Of a stretch of 6,774 nucleotides of DNA, positions 1 through 5,672 are shown piece after piece (the first letter of the stretch is position 1; every line of letters starts with the position of its first letter). The position numbers were made by a program, and so were the translations under genes. The DNA comes from an uncultured Collinsella sp. (GTDB lineage: Bacteria > Actinomycetota > Coriobacteriia > Coriobacteriales > Coriobacteriaceae). The notes beneath the pieces are model-generated. The model was not told the DNA's origin. It saw only the letters and a list, made by a program, of their open reading frames with translations, and did not search any database. The stretch lies in contig CALDBJ010000014.1 of the NCBI GenBank assembly GCA_937937835.1, positions 1 to 6,774 of the forward strand, read 5' to 3'.

Positions 1-23
1 AGCGCCCCTCCGTATGGGACGCT
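1..23. other. Imperfect hairpin at the window edge
   Basis: AGCG (1-4) pairs with CGCT (20-23) and CCC (6-8) with GGG (16-18), leaving one C/A mismatch and a 7-base loop. No T-run follows on the + strand. If it is a terminator it would serve a minus-strand gene or be the tail of one outside the window, but the flanking bases are cut off, so this cannot be judged. Confidence 0.2.
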
Positions 24-282
24 GCTTGCTGACAGCTCTAGTTATATCCAAAAACCACCCGCAATTCCACCTCGCCCCCGAACGGTCAGCAAAGTGCGAT
101 GAACGGTATATCGCATATGATTCCCCCATGATGCACTTCGGCGTTCTAAAGTACCTTTTCTAAGGTAAACGCTCTTTTTTCTTAAAAATAATCTCTATTT
201 ATAGGTATGAATTCATGATTCAGAACTGCATATGTAAAACGGTTTTATGTATATAACTGATGCTTGTTCACGTTTCTGTCCG

Positions 283-326
283 TATTCGATGATATTCAGC
301 GATATATCATTCTTATTCATATATTC
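283..326. repeat. Phased TATTC motifs upstream of ppk1
   Basis: TATTC occurs at 283, 293, 314 and 322, with a related TATATC at 303. The first four units start 10, 10 and 11 bases apart, so they would face the same side of the helix. Tandem direct repeats about 10-11 bp apart are the usual binding layout of OmpR/PhoB-family response regulators, and ppk genes belong to the phosphate regulon in many bacteria. The motif itself does not match the Pho boxes I know from E. coli, Bacillus or Streptomyces, so a regulator cannot be named. AT-rich DNA makes chance recurrence of such short words fairly easy. Confidence 0.3.
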
Positions 327-348
327 TCACCAGTTGAGTGAGAATATA
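320..348. promoter_or_regulatory. Perfect 11-bp inverted repeat, candidate operator
   Basis: The left arm TATATTCTCAC (320-330) and right arm GTGAGAATATA (338-348) are exact reverse complements separated by 7 bases. No T-run follows on the + strand, so it does not look like an intrinsic terminator for that direction. It lies about 160 bases before ppk1 inside the AT-rich control region. The arrangement fits a site for a dimeric regulator, or an RNA hairpin if the region is transcribed. It does not match the CIRCE, NrdR or actinobacterial LexA consensus. The regulator is unknown. Confidence 0.5.
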
Positions 349-452
349 GGTCGCTTGTTCAAAACACCGGACGTTAGTTCTTCGGTTCGTCAGCGTAAGA
401 AGTAGGTAAAGATACCGTTCGCGCGATACGTCCGTGCCATAGGTCGGCTAAA

Positions 453-480
453 TTGAGACAATAAAGAATAGTGTTAGGCT
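453..480 (+). promoter_or_regulatory. Possible ppk1 promoter (weak)
   Basis: TTGAGA (453-458) matches the -35 consensus at five of six bases. TAGGCT (475-480), 16 bases downstream, is a poor -10 box. TACCGT at 480-485 is an alternative -10 but lies too far from this -35. Either would start transcription shortly before the ATG at 510 and give a very short leader. This is the best sigma-70-like candidate seen near the gene, but it is weak. Confidence 0.25.
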
Positions 481-509
481 ACCGTCCCCTGTAGGGACTG
501 AACGGACAG

Positions 510-2918
510 ATGCATATGCCGAGCAAAATCGAAAAGAAGCAAAAGGCCGCTAAGCTGCGCAAGCCGCCGCGCGACTTCTCGTACACGCAAAATCGAGAGC
601 TCAGCTGGCTGCGCTTTGACAACCGCGTGCTCGACGAGGCCTTTGATGAGTCCGTGCCGCTGTTCGAGCGCCTTAAATTCGTCTCGATCTTCGAGTCAAA
701 CCTCGACGAATTCCTTATGGTACGCGTGGGCGGCCTGTCCGACCTGGCAGAACTCAAAAAACAGCCTGTCGATAACAAGAGCAATATGACCGCCTCCGAA
801 CAGGTCGATGCTGTCATGGCAGAGCTGCCCGGGCTCCTTACCCGTTGGGAGTCCATCTTTAAGAACATCGAGGGCAAGCTCGATACCTTGGGCGTTCACC
901 GCGCCCGCATCGATTCGCTTACGCCCGAGGAGCGCACCTTTGTAACCCGCTACTTCCAGGCCTACGTATCGCCGGTCATCTCACCGCTGGTGATCGACCC
1001 GCGCCACCCCTTCCCCAACCTGCGCAACGGCGCGCTCTACCTGGCGTGCGGCCTGGACGGCGTCACCGACGAGGAGAGCCTGCTGGGCCTGATCGAGATT
1101 CCCGCCTCGATGAACCGCGTGGTCGAGATCCCCTCGCCCACCGGCACCTACTCCTACATTCTGCTCGAGGACGTCATCCTCGCCTGCCTGGACAGCTGCT
1201 TTGGCTCCTATAAGCCGCTGGATCGCGCGCTGATCCGCGTCACCCGCAATGCCGATATCGACCCGGACGGCGAGGGCGTCGAGGAAGAAGAGGATTACCG
1301 CCAGCACATGAAGCGCATCCTCAAGAAACGCTTGCGCCTGCAGCCGGTGGTGCTCGCCGTATCGGGCTCGCTCGAAAAGCCAACGCTCAAGACTATCCGC
1401 AAGGCGCTCGAGCTCTCGCGTCGCTCGGTCTTTACCTGCGATATCCCGCTCAACCTGGGCTACGTCTTTGGCATTGAGGGCAAGATTCCCGAGCACCTGC
1501 GCAACGAGCTGCTCTTTACGCCGTTTAAGCCGCAGCCCAACCCCACCATCGACATGACCCGCTCCATCCGCGAGCAGGTGCTGCAGCACGACAAGCTGCT
1601 CTTTTATCCCTATGAGGCCATGAACCCGTTCTTGGACCTGGTGCACGAGGCCGCCTATGACCCCGAGTGCATCTCGTTGCGCATCACGCTCTACCGCGTG
1701 GCCAAGCAGAGCCGCCTGTGCGAGTCGCTGATCGATGCCGCCGAGAACGGCAAAGAGGTCACGGTGCTCATGGAGCTCCGCGCGCGCTTTGACGAGCAGA
1801 ACAACATCGAGTGGGCCGAGCGCCTGGAAGAGGCCGGCTGCACCGTCATCTACGGCTCCGAGGGCTTTAAATGCCACTCCAAGATCTGCCAGCTCACCTA
1901 TCGCGAGGGCATGGCGCTCACCCGCCTCACGCTTTTGGGCACCGGCAACTTTAACGAGAAGACGGCCAAACTCTACAGCGACTTTATGCTCATGACAGCC
2001 CATCCCGGCATCGGCGAGGACGCCAACCTGTTCTTCCGCAACCTGTCGCTGGGCAACCTGCGCGGCGACTACCGCTTCCTGGGTGTGGCGCCCGTCGGAC
2101 TGAAACCGCTCATCATGCGCGGGCTTGACCGCGAGATCCAGCGCGCCCTTGCCGGCGAGCCCGCCCGCGTGTTCTTTAAGCTCAACTCGCTGACCGACCG
2201 CGAGGTTATCGACAAGATCGCCGAGGCATCGTGTGCCGGCGTGCGCGTAGACATGATCATCCGAGGCATCTCGTGCCTCAAGCCCGGTGTTCCGGGCAAG
2301 ACCGAGAACGTGCATGTCCGCTCCATCGTCGGACGCTTTTTGGAGCACGCGCGCGTCTATGCTTTCGGCGTGGACTCGGACATGATTTACCTGAGCTCGG
2401 CAGACATGATGACGCGCAACACCGAGCACCGCGTGGAGATTGCCTTCCCCGTGCTCGACCCCACCTGCCGCGCCCTGGTGCACGAGTACATGGGCATGCA
2501 GCTGCGCGACAACGTGAAGGCCCGCAGCCTCACGAGCGACGGCACCTGGGTCCCCGTGGAGCGTGCAGAGGGTGAGAAACCCTTCAACTCACAGGAAGCC
2601 CTGCTGGAGCGCGCCTATCGCAACGCCGAGGCCGCGCCCGAGCCCGTCATTGAGGCGGAACCTGCCTCCGAGGCCGAGCCGCAGCCAGTAGCACCCAAGG
2701 TCCAAGAGGTCCAGGCGACCGTCATTGAGCCCGAGCCTGCACCTGCACCTCAGCCCGATCCGCAGGTCACCAAGCCCGCACCCGAGACGAGCGCCCGTCG
2801 CGATAAGCCCGCTGGCAAGACCAAGGCCATCGAGCGCCATCGCCCCGGCCGCGTGCGCATGGGCCTGGGTCTGATCGGCCTGGGTCTTAAGACGCTCATT
2901 ACCGGCAAGACGAAATAG
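510..2918 (+). CDS. ppk1: Polyphosphate kinase PPK1 with extended C-terminal tail
   Basis: PPK1 reversibly polymerises the gamma-phosphate of ATP into inorganic polyphosphate through a phosphohistidine. By alignment from memory to E. coli PPK1, the catalytic core keeps a constant offset of +21: R396 and R426 match R375 and R405, H456 in the KCHSK motif matches phospho-acceptor H435, and H613 in LEHARVY matches H592. N64 in SNLDEF matches N45. Approximate domains are N 20-127, head 128-342, C1 343-523 and C2 524-708. Two oddities stand out. E. coli H454 is replaced by L475 in the otherwise intact LLGTGNFNEKTA motif, and residues from about 709 to 802 form an extra Pro/Glu/Ala-rich tail ending in a basic, Gly/Leu-rich segment. 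No signal peptide is seen; the core enzyme is expected in the cytoplasm or at the inner membrane face. The start is uncertain: ATG 510 has AGGGA 12 bases away, while ATG 516 has GGA 9 bases away, and only two residues differ. Family assignment is secure. Confidence 0.97.
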   Translation: MHMPSKIEKKQKAAKLRKPPRDFSYTQNRELSWLRFDNRVLDEAFDESVPLFERLKFVSIFESNLDEFLMVRVGGLSDLAELKKQPVDNKSNMTASEQVDAVMAELPGLLTRWESIFKNIEGKLDTLGVHRARIDSLTPEERTFVTRYFQAYVSPVISPLVIDPRHPFPNLRNGALYLACGLDGVTDEESLLGLIEIPASMNRVVEIPSPTGTYSYILLEDVILACLDSCFGSYKPLDRALIRVTRNADIDPDGEGVEEEEDYRQHMKRILKKRLRLQPVVLAVSGSLEKPTLKTIRKALELSRRSVFTCDIPLNLGYVFGIEGKIPEHLRNELLFTPFKPQPNPTIDMTRSIREQVLQHDKLLFYPYEAMNPFLDLVHEAAYDPECISLRITLYRVAKQSRLCESLIDAAENGKEVTVLMELRARFDEQNNIEWAERLEEAGCTVIYGSEGFKCHSKICQLTYREGMALTRLTLLGTGNFNEKTAKLYSDFMLMTAHPGIGEDANLFFRNLSLGNLRGDYRFLGVAPVGLKPLIMRGLDREIQRALAGEPARVFFKLNSLTDREVIDKIAEASCAGVRVDMIIRGISCLKPGVPGKTENVHVRSIVGRFLEHARVYAFGVDSDMIYLSSADMMTRNTEHRVEIAFPVLDPTCRALVHEYMGMQLRDNVKARSLTSDGTWVPVERAEGEKPFNSQEALLERAYRNAEAAPEPVIEAEPASEAEPQPVAPKVQEVQATVIEPEPAPAPQPDPQVTKPAPETSARRDKPAGKTKAIERHRPGRVRMGLGLIGLGLKTLITGKTK

Positions 2919-2920
2919 TC

Positions 2921-2945
2921 GTTTGTAGAAGCAGTTTGTAGAAGC
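2921..2945 (+). repeat. Tandem 12-bp direct repeat before the terminator
   Basis: GTTTGTAGAAGC occurs at 2921-2932 and again at 2934-2945, giving two near-identical 13-base units directly after the ppk1 stop codon. The second copy runs into the 5' foot of the terminator stem. It is probably a small slippage duplication, and no function is visible. Confidence 0.7.
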
Positions 2946-2985
2946 GCCCCGCATTTGAGGAAAGCCTCGGATGCGGGGCGCTTTT
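2942..2985 (+). terminator. Strong intrinsic terminator after ppk1
   Basis: Bases 2942-2954 (AAGCGCCCCGCAT) are an exact reverse complement of 2971-2983. The stem continues inward through two G-T wobble pairs and GAGG/CCTC (2957-2960 with 2965-2968) to an AAAG tetraloop, so about 19 pairs form in all. TTTT at 2982-2985 overlaps the stem foot. It lies 23 bases after the ppk1 stop and should separate ppk1 from the methyltransferase gene. Confidence 0.9.
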
Positions 2986-2988
2986 CCC

Positions 2989-2997
2989 TGCTACCAT
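2989..2997 (+). promoter_or_regulatory. Possible extended -10 promoter of the rRNA methyltransferase gene
   Basis: TGC followed by TACCAT (2992-2997) has the TGn-TAnnnT form of an extended -10 element. No clear -35 is present; that position falls inside the terminator stem. Transcription would begin near 3004. This would leave a short leader before ATG 3032 and exclude the upstream ATG at 2996. The gene needs a promoter here because a strong terminator precedes it. Confidence 0.3.
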
Positions 2998-3031
2998 GGT
3001 GCGAACAACAACGCGAATGACAGGCAGGGAT

Positions 3032-4345
3032 ATGAAGCTCACTATAGAATCGATGACCTACGGCGCCGACGGGCTGGCGCACGCCGACAACGGCAAGGCC
3101 GTCTTTGTGCAGGGTGCCGTGGCAGGCGACACCGTCGAGGCCGAGGTCGTACAGGACGGCAAGTCATTCATGCGCGCCCGCACCACCGAGATTCTGGAGC
3201 CAAGCCCCAATCGCATTCAGCCTCCCTGCCCCTTCGTGGGCATCTGCGGCGGCTGCTCGTGGGGCAATCTCTCACGCACGGCACAGCTCGCCGCCAAGGA
3301 GCAAAACCTGCGCTCCACGCTCGAGCGCATCGGCAAGTTCGCTCCTGAGCTGGCAGATGAGTTGGTACAGCCCATCTGCCACACCAAGGACGACTGGGGC
3401 TACCGCAATAAAATCGAGCTCGAACCGACCGTCGTCAACGGTCGCGTGCGCCTTGGCATGCACGGTGTCGACCCCAGCAAAATCGTGACCGTCGATATGT
3501 GTCCGCTGTTCGATAAGCGCTTCCCGAAGGCACTCAAATCGGTCGTCGGCGCACTCAACTATCTAAGCGGCAGCCATGACTTGGGGCTCGAACGCGTGGG
3601 CATTCGCGCATCGCGCCGCACCAAGGCACTCGAGGTCGCACTCTGGACGCCCACAGGCTCTTTTCCGCGCTCGCAGGTCTCCCGCGTGCTGGCGGACGCC
3701 GCTCATCCTACGAGCATCGTACGCGTGATGAGCAAGGGCGAAAAGAAGGCCCGCCGTGTCTCCAAGGTCGAAATGCTCGCCGGAGAGGGCTCATGGACCG
3801 AGAATATCGCCGAGGATCAGATGCGCTTGTCTGCCCCGTCTTTTTTCCAGGTCAACACCAAGGGTGCCGAGATTTTGATCGATCTTGTCATGGAAGCGCT
3901 CGACCCGCAGGAAGACGAGCTTGCCGTGGACCTGTACTGCGGTGCCGGCACCTTTACCCTGCCGCTCGCCCGCCGCTGCGACTTTGTCGCTGCCGTCGAG
4001 GCCTACGGCCCCGCCGTGCGCGATCTACGCCGTAACCTGGAAATCAACAAGCTTGATAACGTCGACGTCATTGGCGGAGACGCGGTGCGCGAGTTCCCCG
4101 ACCAGGATGCCGACATCTTGGTGGTCGACCCGCCGCGCGCAGGCCTCGCCCCCGAGGCGATCGGCCTTATCGCCAGCACGAGTGCCCGCGATGTCGCCTA
4201 CGTGAGCTGCGACCCGGCCACCCTGGCGCGCGATCTCAAACGCTTTGTCGAAGAAGGCACCTTCTCCCCCGTAAAGATCACGCCAGTCGACCTGTTCCCA
4301 CAAACCTTCCACTGCGAGACCGTCGTCCACCTTAGGCGCAACTAG
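3032..4345 (+). CDS. rlmD: 23S rRNA (uracil-5-)-methyltransferase, RumA/RlmD family
   Basis: The predicted 437-residue enzyme uses S-adenosylmethionine to convert a uridine to 5-methyluridine, most likely in 23S rRNA. Residues 1-55 are a TRAM RNA-binding domain. C66, C72, C75 (C-x5-C-x2-C) and C157 in MCPLF are the four ligands of the [4Fe-4S] cluster typical of RumA. The methyltransferase half shows FFQVN (271-275), the SAM loop DLYCGAGTF (300-308), DPPRAG (366-371), the catalytic cysteine C393 in YVSCDPATLARDL, and the general base E429 in HCETVVHL, so it appears fully active. ATG 3032 is chosen because translation from it begins directly with the TRAM domain and AGG at 3022-3024 sits 7 bases upstream; ATGs at 2996 and 3017 lack a ribosome site. 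Sequence alone does not separate RlmD from the dual-site RlmCD, and TrmA-like tRNA targets are less likely given the cluster. The family is certain and the target base inferred. Confidence 0.93.
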   Translation: MKLTIESMTYGADGLAHADNGKAVFVQGAVAGDTVEAEVVQDGKSFMRARTTEILEPSPNRIQPPCPFVGICGGCSWGNLSRTAQLAAKEQNLRSTLERIGKFAPELADELVQPICHTKDDWGYRNKIELEPTVVNGRVRLGMHGVDPSKIVTVDMCPLFDKRFPKALKSVVGALNYLSGSHDLGLERVGIRASRRTKALEVALWTPTGSFPRSQVSRVLADAAHPTSIVRVMSKGEKKARRVSKVEMLAGEGSWTENIAEDQMRLSAPSFFQVNTKGAEILIDLVMEALDPQEDELAVDLYCGAGTFTLPLARRCDFVAAVEAYGPAVRDLRRNLEINKLDNVDVIGGDAVREFPDQDADILVVDPPRAGLAPEAIGLIASTSARDVAYVSCDPATLARDLKRFVEEGTFSPVKITPVDLFPQTFHCETVVHLRRN

Positions 4346-4385
4346 CCGCTTAATCATTGCTCAGAAAATCATTGGGAAATCGAGC

Positions 4386-4414
4386 GTGGCAAGCGGAGGT
4401 CTTCGGGGTATAAG
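4386..4414 (+). promoter_or_regulatory. Probable promoter of the DJ-1/maf pair
   Basis: GTGGCA (4386-4391) and TATAAG (4409-4414) are separated by exactly 17 bases and match the sigma-70 consensus boxes at four and five of six positions. Transcription would start near 4421, about 30 bases before the chosen ATG at 4451. Such a start would put the alternative upstream ATG (4427) almost at the 5' end without a ribosome site. No intrinsic terminator is seen between the methyltransferase gene and this site, so read-through may add to expression. Confidence 0.5.
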
Positions 4415-4438
4415 ACGGCTAATTGTATGCCGCCTATG

Positions 4439-4444
4439 AAAGGA
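4439..4444 (+). promoter_or_regulatory. Ribosome binding site deciding the DJ-1 start
   Basis: AAAGGA lies 6 bases before ATG 4451. In-frame ATGs at 4427 and 4436 have no such site, and the residues they would add do not belong to the family's first strand. Confidence 0.7.
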
Positions 4445-4450
4445 ACCCTC

Positions 4451-4993
4451 ATGCCCAGCGTTGCCGTTCTCGCCGCCGATGGCTTTGAAACTATTGAATG
4501 CTTGACCATGGTCGATGTCATGCGTCGCGGCGGCGTGCGTGCCACGCTCGTCTCGATTATGCCCACGCGTGAGGTCGTAAGCTCGCTGCAGATCCCCGTG
4601 ACCTGCGATGCGCTCTTTGATGAGATCAACTTTGACGAGTACGACTGCGTCGTGCTGCCCGGCGGCCTGCCCGGTGCCACCAACCTGCGCGCCGATCAGC
4701 GTGTCTGCGACGTGGTCTGCGAGTTCGCCGCAACCAAGCACGTCGCCGCCATCTGCGCCGCCCCGTTTATCCTAGGCGAGCTCGACCTGCTCGAGGGGCG
4801 CCATGCCACGTGCTTCCCTGGCTTTGAGAAAAGCTTCCCCGAAGGCGCCTATACCGGCGAGAAGGTCACGCAAGACGGCAACATCATCACTGCCAGCGGC
4901 ATGGCACAGTCCCTCCCCTTTGCATTGGAGCTGCTGCGCACGCTCGCCGGCGACAAGGCCGTCGAGAAGGTCGCCGAGGGCATCCAACTATGA
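4451..4993 (+). CDS. DJ-1/PfpI superfamily protein, DJ-1/YajL-like
   Basis: This 180-residue protein has the size and order of motifs of human DJ-1 and E. coli YajL. The first strand VAVLAADGFE leads to E16, equivalent to DJ-1 E18. VDVMRRGGV (21-29) is nearly identical to DJ-1. VVLPGG (67-72) precedes the nucleophile elbow AAICAAP with C102, equivalent to DJ-1 C106. The FP at 122-123 resembles YajL, while the DJ-1 histidine 126 is not conserved. The loop that reads GPGTS in DJ-1 is GMAQS here (150-154). Proposed roles of this clade include a redox-sensitive chaperone, a glyoxalase and a deglycase of glycated proteins or nucleotides; the deglycase role is disputed, so no precise reaction is assigned. 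It is probably cytoplasmic, with no signal peptide or membrane segment. Its stop overlaps the start of the Maf gene (ATGA), so the two are likely translated together. Confidence 0.9.
   Translation: MPSVAVLAADGFETIECLTMVDVMRRGGVRATLVSIMPTREVVSSLQIPVTCDALFDEINFDEYDCVVLPGGLPGATNLRADQRVCDVVCEFAATKHVAAICAAPFILGELDLLEGRHATCFPGFEKSFPEGAYTGEKVTQDGNIITASGMAQSLPFALELLRTLAGDKAVEKVAEGIQL
4976..4993 (+). promoter_or_regulatory. ATGA overlap and internal ribosome site coupling DJ-1 to maf
   Basis: GAGGG at 4976-4980, inside the DJ-1 coding sequence, is a ribosome site 9 bases before the maf ATG at 4990. That ATG shares ATGA with the DJ-1 stop (4991-4993). This is a classical arrangement for translational coupling by re-initiation. 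Confidence 0.75.
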
Positions 4994-5571
4994 TTTTGGC
5001 TTCGCAATCGCCGCGCCGCATAGAGCTGATGCGCGAGGCAGGCTACAACATTCGCGTGATTCCCGCGGATATCGACGAAACGCCCTTTGATGGCGAGCCC
5101 CCGCTCACGCTTGTCGAGCGCTTGGCACGCGCCAAGGCGGCTGCCGTTGCTGCCGAGTATGCCGAGCCCAATGAGCTGACGGTCGCGGCCGACACCATCG
5201 TCACCTTTGACGGCAAGATTCTGGGCAAGCCGGCAACCGAGGACGAGGCGCGCACTATGCTCCGTGAGCTTTCGGGCCGCACGCACCAGGTCGCAACCGG
5301 CGTCTGCATCGTTAAGGCAGGCGATACGGCCGCCCCGCATGCCGCCGAAAGCCTGTCCTTTGTCGATGTGACCGACGTGACGTTCTACGAGCTCACCGAC
5401 GAGCAGATCGAGCACTACGTCGCCTCGGGTGAGCCCATGGACAAGGCCGGCGCCTACGGCATTCAGGGCACAGGAGGACGCATGCTCGTGCACGATATTT
5501 CGGGCGACTTCTATAACGTGGTGGGCCTACCCATCGCCCGCGTCGCGCGCGCGATTCAAAAACTCTCGTAA
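4990..5571 (+). CDS. maf: Maf family nucleoside triphosphate pyrophosphatase (YhdE-like dTTP/UTP type)
   Basis: Maf enzymes hydrolyse non-canonical or surplus nucleoside triphosphates to monophosphate and pyrophosphate in the cytoplasm; older annotation calls them septum formation inhibitors. The 193-residue length is normal. The signature MILASQSPRR opens the protein and binds the triphosphate. DIDE (27-30), AADTIV (66-71, with D68), GKP (79-81), LSGRTHQVATGV (94-105) and DKAGAYGIQG (151-160, with Q159) follow in the usual order, ending in NVVGLP (176-181). ADT and AYGIQG are features of the YhdE subfamily (dTTP, UTP and 5-substituted pyrimidine nucleotides) rather than YceF (7-methyl-GTP). 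The start is fixed by the signature beginning at residue 1 and by the ATGA overlap with the upstream DJ-1 gene. All expected catalytic residues are present. The family is certain and the substrate class inferred from the motifs. Confidence 0.95.
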   Translation: MILASQSPRRIELMREAGYNIRVIPADIDETPFDGEPPLTLVERLARAKAAAVAAEYAEPNELTVAADTIVTFDGKILGKPATEDEARTMLRELSGRTHQVATGVCIVKAGDTAAPHAAESLSFVDVTDVTFYELTDEQIEHYVASGEPMDKAGAYGIQGTGGRMLVHDISGDFYNVVGLPIARVARAIQKLS

Positions 5572-5579
5572 TTGCATCT

Positions 5580-5602
5580 GGCGCTGGGTATCCCCCGGCG
5601 CC
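5580..5602 (+). terminator. Possible weak terminator after maf
   Basis: GGCGCTGGG (5580-5588) pairs with CCCGGCGCC (5594-5602) through nine pairs including one T-G wobble, around a 5-base loop. Only TTTT at 5608-5611 follows, five bases beyond the stem, so termination is likely to be partial. It begins eight bases after the maf stop. An alternative reading is an attenuating or mRNA-stabilising hairpin. Confidence 0.4.
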
Positions 5603-5608
5603 TACAAT
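5603..5608 (+). promoter_or_regulatory. Candidate -10 box upstream of the P1 peptidase gene
   Basis: TACAAT matches the -10 consensus at five of six bases. No -35 box is recognisable 16-18 bases upstream, where the hairpin stem lies. Transcription from here would give a leader of about 58 bases before ATG 5673. Confidence 0.25.
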
Positions 5609-5672
5609 TTTGGCGTACCGTACGGATCCCGACCGGGCACAAGGCGCGGCGGAAAACCGATAGGAGTTAAAC

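Larger units (their letters stand above)
1..509. other. AT-rich non-coding region upstream of ppk1
   Basis: This half-kilobase holds no convincing gene on either strand: no reading frame of useful length has a ribosome site or recognisable protein. Base composition changes sharply. About 150-350 is rich in A and T, while the genes that follow are G/C-rich. It contains several symmetric or repeated patterns (palindromes at 207-216 and 235-247, phased TATTC motifs at 283-326, a perfect inverted repeat at 320-348) and ends in a possible ppk1 promoter. The most likely role is an extended control region for ppk1, possibly shared with a gene to the left outside the window. An undetected small RNA cannot be excluded from sequence alone. 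Confidence 0.6.

Noticed and set aside
80..107. Direct repeat GAACGGT at 80-86 and 101-107, 21 bases apart
   Set aside because: A single repeated 7-mer is expected by chance in half a kilobase. The spacing of two helical turns is not enough to claim a binding site.
152..180. TACCTT/AAGGTA hairpin followed by a T-run, as a terminator
   Set aside because: The stem is six pairs, mostly A-T, and the T-run starts seven bases beyond it. There is also no visible gene before it, so it is too weak to call.
981..2483. A 500-codon open frame on the minus strand inside ppk1
   Set aside because: It is opposite a secure PPK1 gene with all catalytic motifs. Its translation is low in recognisable motifs and reflects the G/C-rich codon pattern of the + strand.
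2996..3031. An earlier ATG start (2996) for the rRNA methyltransferase
   Set aside because: It lies on the trailing edge of the ppk1 terminator without a ribosome site, and the extra residues do not belong to the TRAM domain. ATG 3032 fits better.
4346..4396. CCGCTT (4346-4351) and AAGCGG (4391-4396) as a terminator of the methyltransferase gene
   Set aside because: The arms are six bases long, about 40 bases apart, with no T-run after the second. AATCATTG repeated at 4352 and 4368 is also unremarkable.
4427..4450. An earlier ATG start (4427) for the DJ-1 protein
   Set aside because: No ribosome site precedes it. AAAGGA at 4439-4444 points to ATG 4451, from which the family's first strand begins at once.
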